Of a stretch of 64,000 nt of DNA, positions 23,873 through 35,696 are shown piece by piece. A model generated the notes under the pieces. The model did no database searches, was not told the origin of the DNA, and saw nothing but the letters and a program-made list of their open reading frames with translations. Both the position numbers and the translations under genes were made by a program. Position 1 is the stretch's first letter, and every line of letters begins with the position of its first letter. Origin of the DNA: Cutaneotrichosporon cavernicola (lineage: Eukaryota; Basidiomycota; Tremellomycetes; Trichosporonales; Trichosporonaceae); contig NC_083398.1 of the NCBI RefSeq assembly GCF_030864355.1, positions 1,054,001-1,118,000 of the forward strand, read 5' to 3'.

Positions 23873-24693
23873 ATGCCTCACTCCTTCGGTTCTCGAGCTC
23901 GCACTCGTCATCTATTTAGGTTCGACCTTTTGCGCGCGACAGAACGCTAACATTGCAGCCAGAAGCACCGTCGTATGTCGAGTCGGAGATGGGACTTGGG
24001 CGGGAGTTGGGAACGGGGATTGGAAAAGGGAGGAGTACGGCGAGCACGAGCGAGGGCTGGTCGGAGCACGACGAAAGCGCGAGCGTCACTCTGAGACTGG
24101 ATGCGGACGGAGGTGGGCGGCAGGTCAAGGACCTCTAGGCCTTGGATCTCTGGGCCACACGACCTCTGCCTCCACACTCCCTCGCCGTGCTGTGCTCCTA
24201 TCGACATCCCAGAGTCTCCCGGTTCCCGGCTCTCCAAGCTCATTGGTGACGTAAGCACTACTAACCTGCAGAGCACGGCGCGCCCAATGTCTCGACCTAC
24301 CTGAAGATCTTCAAGGTCGGAGACATTGTCGACATGGTCGGCAACGCCTCGGTCCACAAGGGTATGCCCCACAAGTACTACCACGGCAAGACCGGCATCG
24401 TCTTCAACGTTACCCCCCGCGCCGTCGGTGTTCTCTGCTACAAGGTCGTCAACGGCCGCTACATGGAGAAGCGCGTCAACGTCCGCATCGAGCACGTCAA
24501 GCACTCCAAGTGCCGCGCCGAGTTCCTTGCCCGCGTCAAGTCGAACGCCGTCAAGAAGCACGAGGCCAAGGAGAAGGGCGAGACCGTCGTCCTGAAGCGT
24601 CTCCCCGCTCAGCCCCGTGAGGCTCGCCACGTTACCATCAAGAACAACGCGCCCGAGACCCTCACCGCTCGCCCCTACGAGACCACCATCTAA
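23873..24693 (+). CDS. RPL21: 60S ribosomal protein L21 (eL21)
   Basis: Large-subunit protein. Exons 23873-23919, 23959-23972 and 24272-24693 give 160 aa, the usual length. The start MPHSFGSRARTRHLF is diagnostic. A 14-nt second exon supplies SQKHR, then QHGAPNVSTYLKIFKVGDIV continues into KGMPHKYYHGKTG and NRIEH-type motifs ending LTARPYETTI. The first donor (GTTCGA) is weak, and this is the least certain join. The second intron (about 300 nt) is long for this genome. Confidence 0.93.
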
Positions 24694-26587
24694 GGGACAG
24701 ATCGGCGTTTGTTGGGCACTTGTACTATGCATGGAGATGGAGATGGATCTCTCCGCACATGTGCTATCGGAACAGGCTATCGGAACGGCTTTACTAACAA
24801 GACTTGGGGGCGTAGTTATGAGCCTGACTCTTCAAAGGCGAACAAGATGTCATGATTTGCATGATCGATCCGCCTTCCATTCGCTCTTTTGTTGATATGT
24901 TTGTCTTCTGCGGCGCTTCCATTGCGGCTCTCGTAGCTGCCCTCTTGTTCTAATGATCTCGACTTGTGGACAGGCCCTTGGTCGCACCTCTGACCACGTG
25001 ACCTTGTACCACCGCTGTTGCCTTCCACTCTGTCACCGCGTTGTGCGTTCTCGCCGGTCTCGCCGGTCTCGCCACCTCCCTCGCCCTCCGCGACGACGTC
25101 GCTCTCGTCACCTTGTTCGCTTTCCCCGGTCACGTCGTTCTTCCCTCGCTCTGTCGTCGATCTTACCGCTCTCGCCGCTTTCTTCGCCTTTCCCGCCCTC
25201 ATAGCTCTCCTCGCATTCATCGCGCCAGATGGCAGCCACGTAGTGACTGCCGGAGTGACTCGACATTCTGATGGGACTATATCCCGTTATTGCTCGCGTC
25301 TCCAATTTATAAATTACTCCTCCTCGTCTTACAGCTCTCTTCTTTCTACCTCATCTCCACCTTCCTCAGCCAATAATTTCATCTCCTGTAAAATGAGGAC
25401 ATCGCCGACGCGATCATGAACGTGGGGCGGCCGCGCCACCATCGGCATCGCATTGCCTACCTTGTTGGATAGCCTTGAAGGCTCGTGCATATTCAGGGTA
25501 GATCGTAAATAAGATCAAAGCTTTACTGGTAGTTCCCGTATTCTTCATATTCTCCATACCTCATTACAACACTTCCATGAGATGCAGATGAGGGGAACAC
25601 TCGACCAATGCAACTCCTCACTGGTGAAATCTTGTGGTTGAAACAGCTCACCAGTAATTTTTCCTGAAGCCTGGTGTCACCCGCATTGATGTTTCAACTC
25701 CATACATTTGTGCGTCAGGTCCAACCGCTCAGCAGGACGAAGTACCTCCGCCCATATCCCGCGCACCAATGACTGGAGAGCATGCGAACGTGGAGGCCGT
25801 CCACCTTTACTCCTGGCTGAGACATTACCATACAAGCCCAAGCCCGGTAATTGTCGGCGAGGCTGATGCAGTCCTCGCCGACAGACAGAGATATAGAGAA
25901 TGGCTTGGATAGAAAAATTATCATCTGTTTGCTTGTGCCATGACGAATCAACAGCAACTCCATTTGAGTGTCGGACAAACGTGTTGGGATATCGACTTGT
26001 GCTAGCATAATATCTATACGTGGAGACCTGTACAAACTAATTGTCGAGATTTATTACTACCAACTACTGGACACCGCCACTTCTATCTGTCACTTGGCCG
26101 CTGAAGGCCGCCGAAAGGTCACTGATGACCACGACCCCGTCGCTTCCGAAAGGTGCAATCAAGTGGAGATCTTCAGGTCAAGAAGCCTCCTCAGACGTTC
26201 TGATGGGTTTTGAAGAGAGTTGTCCGCGGCTTGCGGATGACGGTCCACTTTTGGCCGTCCTCCAGAGCCATACCATCAAGGAAGCCCGCCGTCCCCTCCG
26301 TCACCTTGTTGTCCTCGGGCGTGGTGATACTGTTGCCGCGCGATGGACTTGCCGGGATATTGCACGGGATTTGAAGGGGTGGGACTTTGTTCTGCGATTT
26401 CTTGCAGGTCGGAACCCCTGAAGGTGCAGGGGAGGCATCTGTCACGACTGTTCGGCTGGTTGAACCGGCACAAAGATGTCCCTCTTCTGTGCCGGTGCTG
26501 TATTTGTCGGCCTCATCACACACGACCGCCACTCGCATGTGGCACAGCCTGAGAGTCAGAACCCGCAAGGTCGGAAATACGACAGCC
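24694..26587. other. Gene-poor region after RPL21
   Basis: It contains simple-sequence pyrimidine/CG-rich repeats around 25040-25200 (repeated CGCCGGTCT and CTCGTCA-like units) that create chance open frames. Base composition becomes less GC-rich from about 25400 on. No recognisable protein is encoded. Confidence 0.5.
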
Positions 26588-27214
26588 TCACTCATTCGCC
26601 AGAGCTGCAAAGCGGCCCATGTCGTTTAACCGGCGCCGCACAGTTGACTTTGAAACCCTCTTGGTATGGCTTGAGAAAATGTTTGTCACCTCCTGGAGAG
26701 TGGCACGTTTGCTGTGGCGTGAAATTGAGCCAAGTAGCTTGAGATCTGCTTCTTTAATGGCCTCAGGGCGACCGTTGGGGTGCTTGGTGCGCATGGGAGA
26801 CCGGAGGAGGTGGCGGGCCTTGAATTGGTACATCTGTGACCTTGAGACACCATGGGTGCGCATGACAGAGGCTGGAGACATCATGTGGGCATCAGCCCCA
26901 ATCTGCTGGCGCTCTGGGGTTGTGAATCGCTTGCCGGGCATGGGATATGGGTAATTGACAGTGTAGAGTTCAATTCTGTGCTCAGAATGTGCATAGGCAT
27001 CGCCGTTCGGCCGGTATCGTACTCGGAAGACGAGGCGGCGCACAGACCCAAAATCAGGACAGTCCGAACACTTTTGGTAGGGTACTGTAGGAGAATGCTC
27101 CCTGACGAAGACAGCCTCGTCGTCGGCGTCCGAGACCTCCTCTGGATCGGGTTGATAGGGGTTGCGCCTTATATGCTTCCACTGTTCTTGATCGGGACTG
27201 GACTCAGCCACCAT
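26588..27214 (-). CDS. Solo Tc1/mariner-type helix-turn-helix protein, transposon-derived
   Basis: A 208-residue open frame from ATG at 27214. The N-terminal third is acidic (DPEEVSDADDEAVFVREH) with a CxxC pair. Residues from about 100 look like a first helix-turn-helix (TTPERQQIG ... VMRTHGVSRSQMYQFKARHL). A GRP hinge follows (NGRPEAIKEADLKLLGSI), then a second unit with SKSTVRRRLNDMG. This bipartite layout with a GRP linker is that of Tc1-family transposases. The DDE catalytic part that should follow is not seen: the frame stops at ALANE, and the open frame further down (26610-26191) has no transposase motifs. It may be a decayed element or a domesticated DNA-binding protein. Confidence 0.6.
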   Translation of the reverse strand: MVAESSPDQEQWKHIRRNPYQPDPEEVSDADDEAVFVREHSPTVPYQKCSDCPDFGSVRRLVFRVRYRPNGDAYAHSEHRIELYTVNYPYPMPGKRFTTPERQQIGADAHMMSPASVMRTHGVSRSQMYQFKARHLLRSPMRTKHPNGRPEAIKEADLKLLGSISRHSKRATLQEVTNIFSSHTKRVSKSTVRRRLNDMGRFAALANE

Positions 27215-27857
27215 CCCTTGCGCCTAACCATCCAGCTCCTCGCCGCACCTTCCGCAGCTCAACTTATGTATCACTTCCCCTGCGCCGCTTACGGGGCGTC
27301 TCTATGGCTTCCAGGGTTTCCTGTTCCGCCGTTGGGGTCTTTGCTGGCGTCTGGCGTGTGGTAGTTGTGTCTGGGGAGAGGAGGTTCGGTGGACTGATAG
27401 ATCAGCACCTTCCTTGGAAGTTGACTCACCCAACCGCCTCCTCGGCACGGACGCGCTCCAGTGCTCGAGTCGCGCTCTCTGCATATCTGTTGCCGCTGAT
27501 GTCCCCACTGGTATCCTCCGCATCATGCTTGTTGAATTAGAGGTGTACCCAGAGGTACCTACCCTTCTTCCCTCGCGCGCTTTGCGACGCGTCCACAGCC
27601 ACGCTCGTTGTTCTCGACCATGTGGGACTCGTCAGACATCAGAGCCATTGCGACGGGGCGATGGTGAAGCTGAGAGCACGAGTGGTTGTACTTGTTGTTT
27701 TGTACGAGAAGGGTTGAGAGTTGATGAGAGTTGATGGGTGTACAGTACACAGAATATGGACCTTCCTCCAAACCACCTCCTTGCACCTTCCTTGCCCCGA
27801 TGTTCGATCGGCAATGCGTCACCCATTCACGGTATCTATGCATTGTAACCAAATCCC
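27215..27857. other. Intergenic region between the helix-turn-helix frame and UTP22 end
   Basis: Short frames rich in Gln/Arg on the minus strand (27526-27302) could be a remnant of an upstream exon, but no conserved motif is seen. Confidence 0.4.
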
Positions 27858-30800
27858 CTACTTCTCCACGGCCGCGACGATGCCCCGCCCCAGCCGTGTA
27901 ATCTCCGCGACAACCGCCTCCTTGTTCAAGACCACCAGCGCCGCCTCGCCCCCGGCCGGCGCGGTGTTGAACCCGAGGAACGGCTTGAACGCGCGTGGTA
28001 CGCTGCGCGTTGGGTTCCACAACAGGCCGAGAGCACGTCCGCCATGCGCGTCGTGGAACACCCGGACCGCGTCGCCGTATACCTGCTGGATGTCGGCGAC
28101 GAGCAGGGACGCGGGGTCGAAACCGAGACGAATGTCACGCTCCCCAACGTTCCTGAACGTGCTCTCCCAGAGGCGCTGCTCGGGGTCAAGCGCCTCAGCC
28201 GCACGTGTGCCGGGTACTAGGGGCAGGACGGCGTCGTAGTGCTCGAGAGGCGTCGCGAAGAGCGATGCGACGTCGAGCTCGCCGACCTCCACTGCACCGC
28301 CCACAAGAGCGAGCGTCGCCTGCGCGAGCGCAGCGACACGGCCGGCGATCAGAGGGCCGACTCGGGCAGTCCAGCGCTTACCCGCCTCATCGGCCTCCGT
28401 CACGAGCGCCCACGCGGTATGGGCGTCCTTGTCCACACTGCGGGCCTTCTCGAACGCCGCTACTGCAGCCGCGCGCAGATCGGCGTCGAAGCGTGGACGA
28501 CCGGAAGCGCTCGCCGCGTCGCGCGTCACCGCGGCCAGGGGAATGAAGGCCGGGGCCGAGCGCCAGTCCCACGATGCGAGGAACGCGAGCGTGCGCAGGA
28601 ATCCTGCCGTCGCGGAGGCCGGCGGCGCCAGTGACCCGGGGTCGAGGTAGGTGCGCGCTGTGAGCAGCTCGAGGGCCTCGGGCTGTACGTCACCCTCCGT
28701 GAGCATGTGTGCGGCCGCCCAGCGCTTGAGAAGACGTGTTGCGGTCGAGAAAGAGGGGAAGCGGTGGTGCATCGGTGCGAGGGACGCGTGGTGCGTCGGC
28801 GCGTACTGGAAGCGTGCATTCCACTTTGCGAGCGCGGGGACGACAAGACGGCGCGGCGGCTTGGGGAGCTGGTTCGGCAGTCCTGGGGCTGGAGGCTCGA
28901 GTGCGCGCTGCAGCAGCGTCGCCTCACGGTCGTGGCTGATGCGCACGCGGAACGCGACACCCTGGGGCATGAGCACCTCGAGAGATGCCTGGTCCTCGAT
29001 GTCGGTAGCGTCGGCGTCGAATGCGATCGCCACCTTGACACCACGCAGCCGACTCTCAGCCACGCGTGCCAGCTTCTCGAACAGCGCGAGCTTGAGCTTC
29101 TGGATCGCAGCTAGGTCATCAGGCCACCGTGGCGACGACTCGAACTGCAACGTTACCTCGGCGACAGGAACGTAGCCGAGGTACTCGGGCGCTGCGGCAG
29201 CGCGGGTAACGTCGAGCGGGTGCGGCACGAATGTGGATGAGTAGCGCAGGAGGTCGGAGGCGGGCGCAACGTGCAGCACTCCGAGAGGCAGCTCCGAGTC
29301 GACCGACTTGAGGAGGCTGTAGAGCGCGTCATACCCCTCCATCATGGGACGGAAGCCGAGCTTCTCGCAGCCCTTGGTGTTGACGGCGTCGCGCACGCTC
29401 TCGGGCACCTGGAGGATCGAGAGCCATCGGTCAGACGTCGAGATGGGCGTTGTGGACGCGCCAAGGTGGTGCTCAAGCAGCCACTGGACTGCGCGTAAAG
29501 GGATGAGAGCAGCGTCCTCGGGCCGGGGGACGGACCACACGACAGACTCTGCGATCGCGCCGTTCTTGAACCGGCGCAACTCGGCGCGCTCGCCCCACAG
29601 CTCGCGGAACGCAGCACACCCAGCCTCGTTGTCGGAGGCGGGTCCCATGTCGAGCACGCGAGTGGCCTGAGCACCGTCGAGGAGGAGACCGACTGCGAAC
29701 GTGGTAGGCGAGAGCACGCGGGTGTGGACCAGCCGTGCGCGGTCGGTCAGGCCGCGGCGGATCAGCTCTGCCGCGCGGCGCGCGAGGCGGTCGATCCGAA
29801 GAGGGTCCTCAGCAGCCTGCACGGCGTCGACGTCTAGCTTGGCCTCGGACGCGTCAACGATAATGTACTCGTCGAACGAGGCGGGACCCAGCGTCTGCGA
29901 CTGGAGGAAAACATCGGCAAAGTGGTCGGCCGTCGAATCCTCAAGCATTGCGAGTGTCTCGCGAGCGTAGTGACGCAGCAATTGCACATCGCCCTTCTCC
30001 CACCCAGCGAGAAGGTTCACGGTTCCTGTAGGGTCGACGAGGACGTCGCTGAAAGCGCCGACAAACTCGGGGCGGGGTACGGCCTGCTCACCGGCGATGA
30101 ACACGGGGGTTGCTTCAAAGTCGGTGTTGGCGAGCATCTCCCACACGGCGCGGAGGGCGCCCCATGCGCCGAGGCCCTTACCGAGGCCGCGCACGCGCTT
30201 CGTGGCGACACGGGAACCGCCCTTGCCACCGACGTCCGCACCCTGAACGACCCACGTAAGGAGCATGGCAGCGAACCACCCGCTCGCCCCGTGGGCGCGG
30301 GTGAGCCCACGGCGTGCGGCCCAGATGCGCCACAATGCGAGGAACTTGTCGACGGTGCGCTCGCCACTCATCGCCTGGCTCAACTGATGGAGATTGAGGA
30401 GGTGCGCCTTCTGCAGCGTGTCGAGAAGGATGGCGGAACTGCAGAGCGGAGTCGGCCCAGAGTCGTCACCGCGCACAAGCGACTTCGAAGGGTACAACGT
30501 CGCGAGTGGGAACGTGTTGGCCGGGACGGACGCGTGGATACGCACCTCGAGGGCTTGCTTCAATCCCTGTGCCTTACCAGCCTCGATGACTACGATAGGC
30601 CGCTGCGCATCGACGTTGTCCCAGCGGATAGTGACGCCGGCGAGCGGCCCACCCTTCTTAGAGGCCTTCTTGAGACTCTCGGCAATGACGGCGAGGTAGT
30701 GCGCGCGCTTGTGGAAGTAGCGATACGCCGTGCGGTCCTTGGCGGAGAACATGTCCTGCAGTCAGCTCACTGACCATGAGGTAGCTCACCTGAGGCATCA

Positions 30801-31509
30801 TGACGATGATGTCAACGTTGCCGGCGCGCCCCTTGCCAGTCTTGTATCCGCCGCAGACGGCCCACGAGCCACCAACAACTACCTCGGCGGGGGCTGTGAA
30901 CCCGAGTGTCCACTTAGGCTCGCCCTTGAGAGGCGACAGCGCTGCAGGACCCGGGAACGGGATGCTCCCCTTGCCAAGGCGCGCCTCGGCCTTGCGCGGC
31001 GCCACGGTCGGGAGGGAGGGCAGCGCGTGTACGAGGTCGTGCACGGCGCCGAGGAGGTTCTTAAGCGCTGTCGCGGGGACAGAGGACAGTAGCGTCGAGG
31101 ACAAGAGCGACTCGAGCTGGAGCGCGAACGTCGTCCCGCCGGCCGACTCTGCAGCGCGCAGCTCGTCGAGCTCAGCCAGCGTCGGGGCCTTGTACAGTCC
31201 GCGCGAGCGCGATGGGCCCGCCACCGGGGCAGCCTCCTCGCCATCCAACTCCTCAACGCCCTCATCCCCATCGAACTCCTCTACCCCATCGTCGTCGTCC
31301 GCATCCATGGCCTCATCTTCGTCATCGTCGTCCTCGTCGCTGCTGAATTGAGGGTCGATCATCGGGTCGACGAGCGTCGACGCAGCAGCATACGCTTCGA
31401 TCTCCTCGTCTGTGTCAGGAGAGGCCTTGCGCTGGCGTCAGCTCCTTTAAGCAAACTAGCTCACCTTCTTGGGCGCAGGCGCCTGGCCCAGACTCTTTCG
31501 CTTTACCAT
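27858..31509 (-). CDS. UTP22: U3 snoRNP/SSU processome component UTP22 (Nrap/NOL6)
   Basis: Scaffold protein of the 90S pre-ribosome, nucleolar, needed for 18S rRNA maturation. Exons 31509-31465, 31431-30790 and 30755-27858 give 1194 aa in phase. The start is MVKRKSLGQAPAPKK, followed by an acidic disordered stretch (DSSDEDDDDEDE-like). The Nrap domains follow: YKAPTLAELDELRA, WAVCGGYKTGKGRAGNVDII with the nucleotidyltransferase-like core, then KDRTAYRYFHKRAHYLAVIA. The very long last exon carries the remaining Nrap repeats. The intron at 30789-30756 is only 34 nt. The start codon lies 129 bp from the divergent TMEM242-like gene. Confidence 0.95.
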
Positions 31510-31638
31510 GGTGGATGTTGTTGAGCCAACTTGGTGGAGGGAGCGATGAATCTGAAATTTCACGCGTGTGGCCCCGCAAAAATATCCCCCACCCAACCTC
31601 CGCCTCCGACGCCGACTTTGCAACCACCATCAACCGTC
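31510..31638. promoter_or_regulatory. 129-bp bidirectional promoter of UTP22 and the TMEM242-like gene
   Basis: A very short divergent interval. It includes a palindromic TGAAATTTCA at about 31552-31561, loosely like the yeast rRNA-processing element core. That resemblance is weak. Confidence 0.5.
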
Positions 31639-32578
31639 ATGAGCGACAAACCCCCACATCTAGATATCCAGGTTGACGACGATGCGCCTCCAACGCCGTA
31701 CCGTCCAAATCCCAAGGTGGCGGTGGTGGTCGCCGGCGCAGCTGTGCGTGTTTCATAATGTGCTTTCTGACCCCAGCTCGCGGTGACTTTTGGCCTGACA
31801 CTCCTTGTGATCCCTTACGTGCGGCAGGCGGCGAAGCTGCAGGCGGCCGAGGCGGCCGATTATGCCCTCAAAGAAGCGGCCAAGGCTTCACGAGTAGAGG
31901 CTGGAGTGGAGGCGCCAGAGGTGCCCCTCACTTTCCGCGAGAAGCTCGAGGCCCTCAAGAACGCCAAGGAGGAGGAGGAGGTGAACGAGGAGTTGGGTGA
32001 ACCCGTCGAACCCGTGTCCCCGTGGCTCGGGTTCCAGGCTCTCGGAATCGCGACGGCGATCGTGGGCGTCAGCGCCGGTCTTGGCGTGTGGGGAGCGGCC
32101 AAGTTCCTCGGTGTGAACAGTGTGAGTACCAGCTCGTTTTGGTCGGAATTGCCATTGCCTCCTCGTCTTGCTCTGTGCCTTGGAGAGAAGAAGAAAATTG
32201 GGCGTCTACTCCCTACTTCCCGGTAATTACCGTGACTGACACCAGATGGAGGAGTTTGCTGCGCGCATGCGCGGCTCGCTCGAGGAGACATACCCCGAGC
32301 TCATTCAGCAGGTACGGCGCGAGGGTGACGAGGCGCCAATCGACGCGCCCAACCTCCTCACCAGGCATGGAGAGTTCAACGAGCCCAAGTTTGACGACTG
32401 GATCCGTGGCATAGAGGCCGAGGAGGCGGCGGAGGCGGCATCCATCAAGGCCGCTAAAGCAGAGGGTACTCTTCCCAAGGGGGACGCGGCGAACTACGGC
32501 TCCAGGCCGCAGGACAGTCGCGTGCTTGCCGAGCTCGCAGCCAAGCGTGATCAGGAGAGCGACGTGCGCCTCGTCTAG
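31639..32578 (+). CDS. TMEM242-like mitochondrial membrane protein
   Basis: Exons 31639-31743, 31777-32121 and 32246-32578 give 260 aa. Two membrane segments are visible (VAVVVAGAALAVTFGLTLLV and GIATAIVGVSAGLGVWGAA). The second runs into AAKFLGVNSMEEFAARMRGS, which matches the C-terminal pattern of human TMEM242 (WKALGVHSMKDF..KM). TMEM242 is an assembly factor for ATP synthase and complex I in the inner membrane. The region between the two segments is a charged helix, and the C-terminal 90 residues are Glu/Ala-rich and absent from the human protein. Family assignment rests mainly on the second segment and the motif after it. Confidence 0.68.
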
Positions 32579-32851
32579 GTCCGCCCCGTACCCGAAGGTC
32601 ATGTGAATGATGATGGCATGTCCACATTCCACCCACCTACTCGCCGAGCCCGAAATTCGATAATCTCGGGCCTGCTATCACATCACTACGATACACTTGT
32701 CGCCACCGCCACTGGCAGTAAACGACGTAGATTCGGTAGACACAGACATAGAAATGGCATCTCATATCGCCTCTAGCTACTTTGGTATGGTTCTGGCCTG
32801 CAAGCCTGTTTTGTTGACTTCTGACGGTATCCCTATACGATTACTACACGC

Positions 32852-33170
32852 CTAGTCGCGGCCCTCCTGGAACGTCAGTGTTGATTGAGCATGTACACAC
32901 CTCGCGCAGCCGCTTGAGCTCGGCAAAGCTGTATCCGCCCTTGACCTTGTGTGCCTTGCTCTCGGGCTTCTTCTCGACCTCGACCGGCTTCTCGCGCGGC
33001 GCAGCAGCCTTGTCGCCCCCCGATGCGGGAGTGTGGATCGGCACACCGAACTGGGTCGAAAACAGCGGCCCGCCAGTGTCAGGCGTCGTGCCGGGCGAGC
33101 TGCCGCTGGCAGCTCGGACGGCGATGAGAGTGGGGCGCGAGAGCGCGGCGCGGCGGAAGAGAGTGAGCAT
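32852..33170 (-). CDS. Small probable mitochondrial protein
   Basis: Exons 33170-32901 and 32866-32852 give 94 aa. The N-terminus (MLTLFRRAALSRPTLIAVRA) is an Arg-rich amphipathic presequence, so matrix import is likely. The mature part is Pro/Lys/Glu-rich and ends KVKGGYSFAELKRLREEGRD. The last exon encodes only four residues. I do not recognise the family. A small assembly factor or respiratory accessory subunit would fit the length and presequence, but this is only a guess. Confidence 0.65.
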
Positions 33171-34148
33171 GGTCCGGAGTGGGGAGTAGGGGGTGGGCTT
33201 GGTGGGTGGGGTGTAGTGAGGTCGAGCCCGCGAGCTGTAGAAGGTTGGTGCAGACGGGGAGTTGGTTGGTTGGCCAGTGGCGAGTCTAGTGGCGATGACG
33301 TGCGGATGTGCTGGTCGATACAGATGCGATGGCGCGGACTAAGAACAGAGACGGAGTAGGGAGGACAGAGTGTCTCACACGCACGTTTATATAGCATCAT
33401 CATAGCTAACCCAAATGAGCAATCAGCACACCTAAGCCTGACTCCGTACCCACATCTTGCTACCCGCTTGGCGCCCACGCCGGCGGCAGCGCCGATCGAG
33501 CGCGCGACTACGCGGACCATTGGACCTTGGGACCTTGGGCCTGCGGGCAAGACAAGACGAAACGCAGGAGCAGCAGTAGGGCAGGAGAGCAGGTGATGGA
33601 CCTGGTACGCGAGCCGAGGGCGGCGATGAGGAGTACGTCACAGGGGTTTAGGCACCGAAGAGGTCAGCTGGTCCAGTGTCAATGGACCATCGACTCCACT
33701 CTACCGAGGCATTTTGGTTGGACCAAGTTCGGTTTGTACGCTATGGTGTTGAGATAACGCGAGATAGAAGCCCATGAGCCAACGAATACGCACAGAGCTG
33801 TCACGCGGGAACGAGGTAGAGGTAGAAGACCTGGAAAGACTTGCTATCATGCTATTCCCATAACCGGTCGGCTTATTCCTTTACCGCAGGCCTAGCACGT
33901 GGCTACCATCCCGCTGAACAATCTAACGTGCGAACGCAGATCACACAGGGAACAAAGAAACTGGGAAACAAAAGTGGCCAGCCCAACGTCATCGGCATGC
34001 GAGTTCCATGGTTCGACTCGCTGACGCGTCCTTGCTGTACGGATATCTGACGCGTGATACGCTCTCTCTGCAACCGTGGTGACGCTTCAAGCTCCCGCTG
34101 CGTGCGCCGCCAGAGATATCCACACAATGCATAATAGTACACTCCTCT
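33171..34148. other. Intergenic region of about 1 kb
   Basis: Between the small mitochondrial gene start and the RPN8 stop. No tRNA or gene is recognised. A TTCGACT loop near 34010 was checked and does not form a tRNA. Confidence 0.55.
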
Positions 34149-35445
34149 CTACTTGTCCTCGGCGTTCTCCTCCTTGGCGCGCTTGACGTCCTCGGCCTTG
34201 ACGCCAGCTGCCTCGGCCGCTGCCTCGTTCTTCTTCTCCTCTGGCGACTTGGAGTCGTCGATCTCCTGCTGGACGTTGGCGATGCGGTTATCAACTGCGT
34301 GTGTTAGCAACAAGTCTACCCAACACACGTACTGAGATTGTGCAGTGCGAGCACTGTGCGGATAATGAGACCGAGGTAAACCATAACATTCTGGTCGTTG
34401 ACCTGGACCCGGAACGCCTTGCCGAGGTCGACGTCGCCTCCAAGCTGCGGCAGCAGACCCACAATCTCCTGTACTTGGTAGATGATCTGGTGGTTGACGG
34501 GCATCTTGCTCTTGCGCACGTCATTCAGGTACTCTGAGATCTCCAGGAGACGCGCATGCAGTCCGCGCAGCGACTCGAGCTGCGACGCGACTCGATTCGA
34601 GAGGCTCTGTGTGGTGAGGAGGGAGCTGGACGCCGCGCCCCCAGATGCAGTGACGTCGCGCAACAAGTGCTCGACACCAATCTCCTCCGCCTCCTCGGCG
34701 TCAATAGACGTTGGGACGTGCGTGAACGTCCGCTGAGTCGCCGTGCCGTCGTCGCGAATCTCCTCTACTGCAAAGTACGCGTCGGTTGGGATACCAGTGT
34801 CGCCGCGACCGCCGTGTGCGCGGACGTCGACAATCACCATAACAGGCCGCGGGCAGAAGCGCTTGAACAGCTCAGTGATCTCGAGATCAGACGAACGCAG
34901 GCGCGGACCAGTGTGATAGAAGCCTATTGGGCGCTCCTTGGCTGGGAGTCAGCGCAGTCTGAGGAAGGGCGAGACTCTAGCTTGAAGCTATGCAGATTGA
35001 AGCTGGACTGCGAAACACCCACCGTTGACCTTCCGGAACATGCGCCACATCTCCTCCACATAGTCAAGATCGAGGAAGAACGTCTTGGGATCCCTCTCGT
35101 CCTCTTCGAACGGCACGGCAAACCTGCGGTCAGTGAAGGCAGCAAGCGAGACTCACGAGTTGGCGACGTTGATCGTCTTGCCATCGTCCTGGCCAAGCAG
35201 CACACCGAGCACGCGCTTTTTGTTCGAGAGGGGAACACGCGCGGCGTGGTCGACGACGGAGAGGAGTACGAGGGGGTGGATTACGCTGGAGTCAGCTTGA
35301 AGGGTGCAAGAAGCGGAGGAAGGTGTCGAGCAAGCGAGCTCGCACTCACACATCTGTCGCGGAGAGCTCGTTGACCTGAAGTCAGCGCTGAAGTCGTTCG
35401 TATGCGAGGGCAGGAACGCACTTGAGCAGTTGTGAGGCCCGGCAT
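34149..35445 (-). CDS. RPN8: 26S proteasome regulatory subunit RPN8 (PSMD7)
   Basis: Lid subunit that pairs with the deubiquitinase RPN11. About six exons. Short first exons give [17 protein letters not shown] and [17 protein letters not shown]. The MPN domain continues with [32 protein letters not shown] and [20 protein letters not shown]. The metal-binding JAMM histidines are absent (HTGP in place of HxHP), as in all RPN8 proteins, so it is structural. Further blocks: [30 protein letters not shown] and [16 protein letters not shown]. The tail is Lys/Glu-rich. The start at 35445 is chosen by homology; an ATG at 35533 is out of frame with the spliced product. Confidence 0.95.
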
Positions 35446-35696
35446 TATGTGAGCTTGACGAAGAGTTGTTGTTGACGATGCGCCAACTTCGCAGGTGGAC
35501 GACATCACTCAACGCGTCACCGTCCAGGACGCCATCTGAAGCCACGTGGCTCTAATCCCGAAACACCGGCGTTCCATTAAGGCGTTTCTAATTACATTCC
35601 TAATGCATTCCCTTGCCCCTGCCTTCTCTGATCTTATTCTAATGCATGATATCCAGTTGCTCTATCGCTTGTGGATGGCGCTAAGACTTAATAATG

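Noticed and set aside
23364..24254. 296-codon plus-strand frame
   Set aside because: Overlaps the RPS9/RPL21 promoter and introns; composition is not protein-like.
24816..25220. 134-codon minus-strand Arg/Glu-rich frame
   Set aside because: Produced by simple-sequence repeats; no conserved motif or splice support.
26191..26610. Minus-strand frame after the helix-turn-helix frame, as a DDE transposase
   Set aside because: Lacks the expected DDE-type motifs; perhaps an exon tail or chance frame.
34000..34040. GGTTCGACTC resembling a tRNA T-loop
   Set aside because: No matching T-stem or other tRNA arms nearby.
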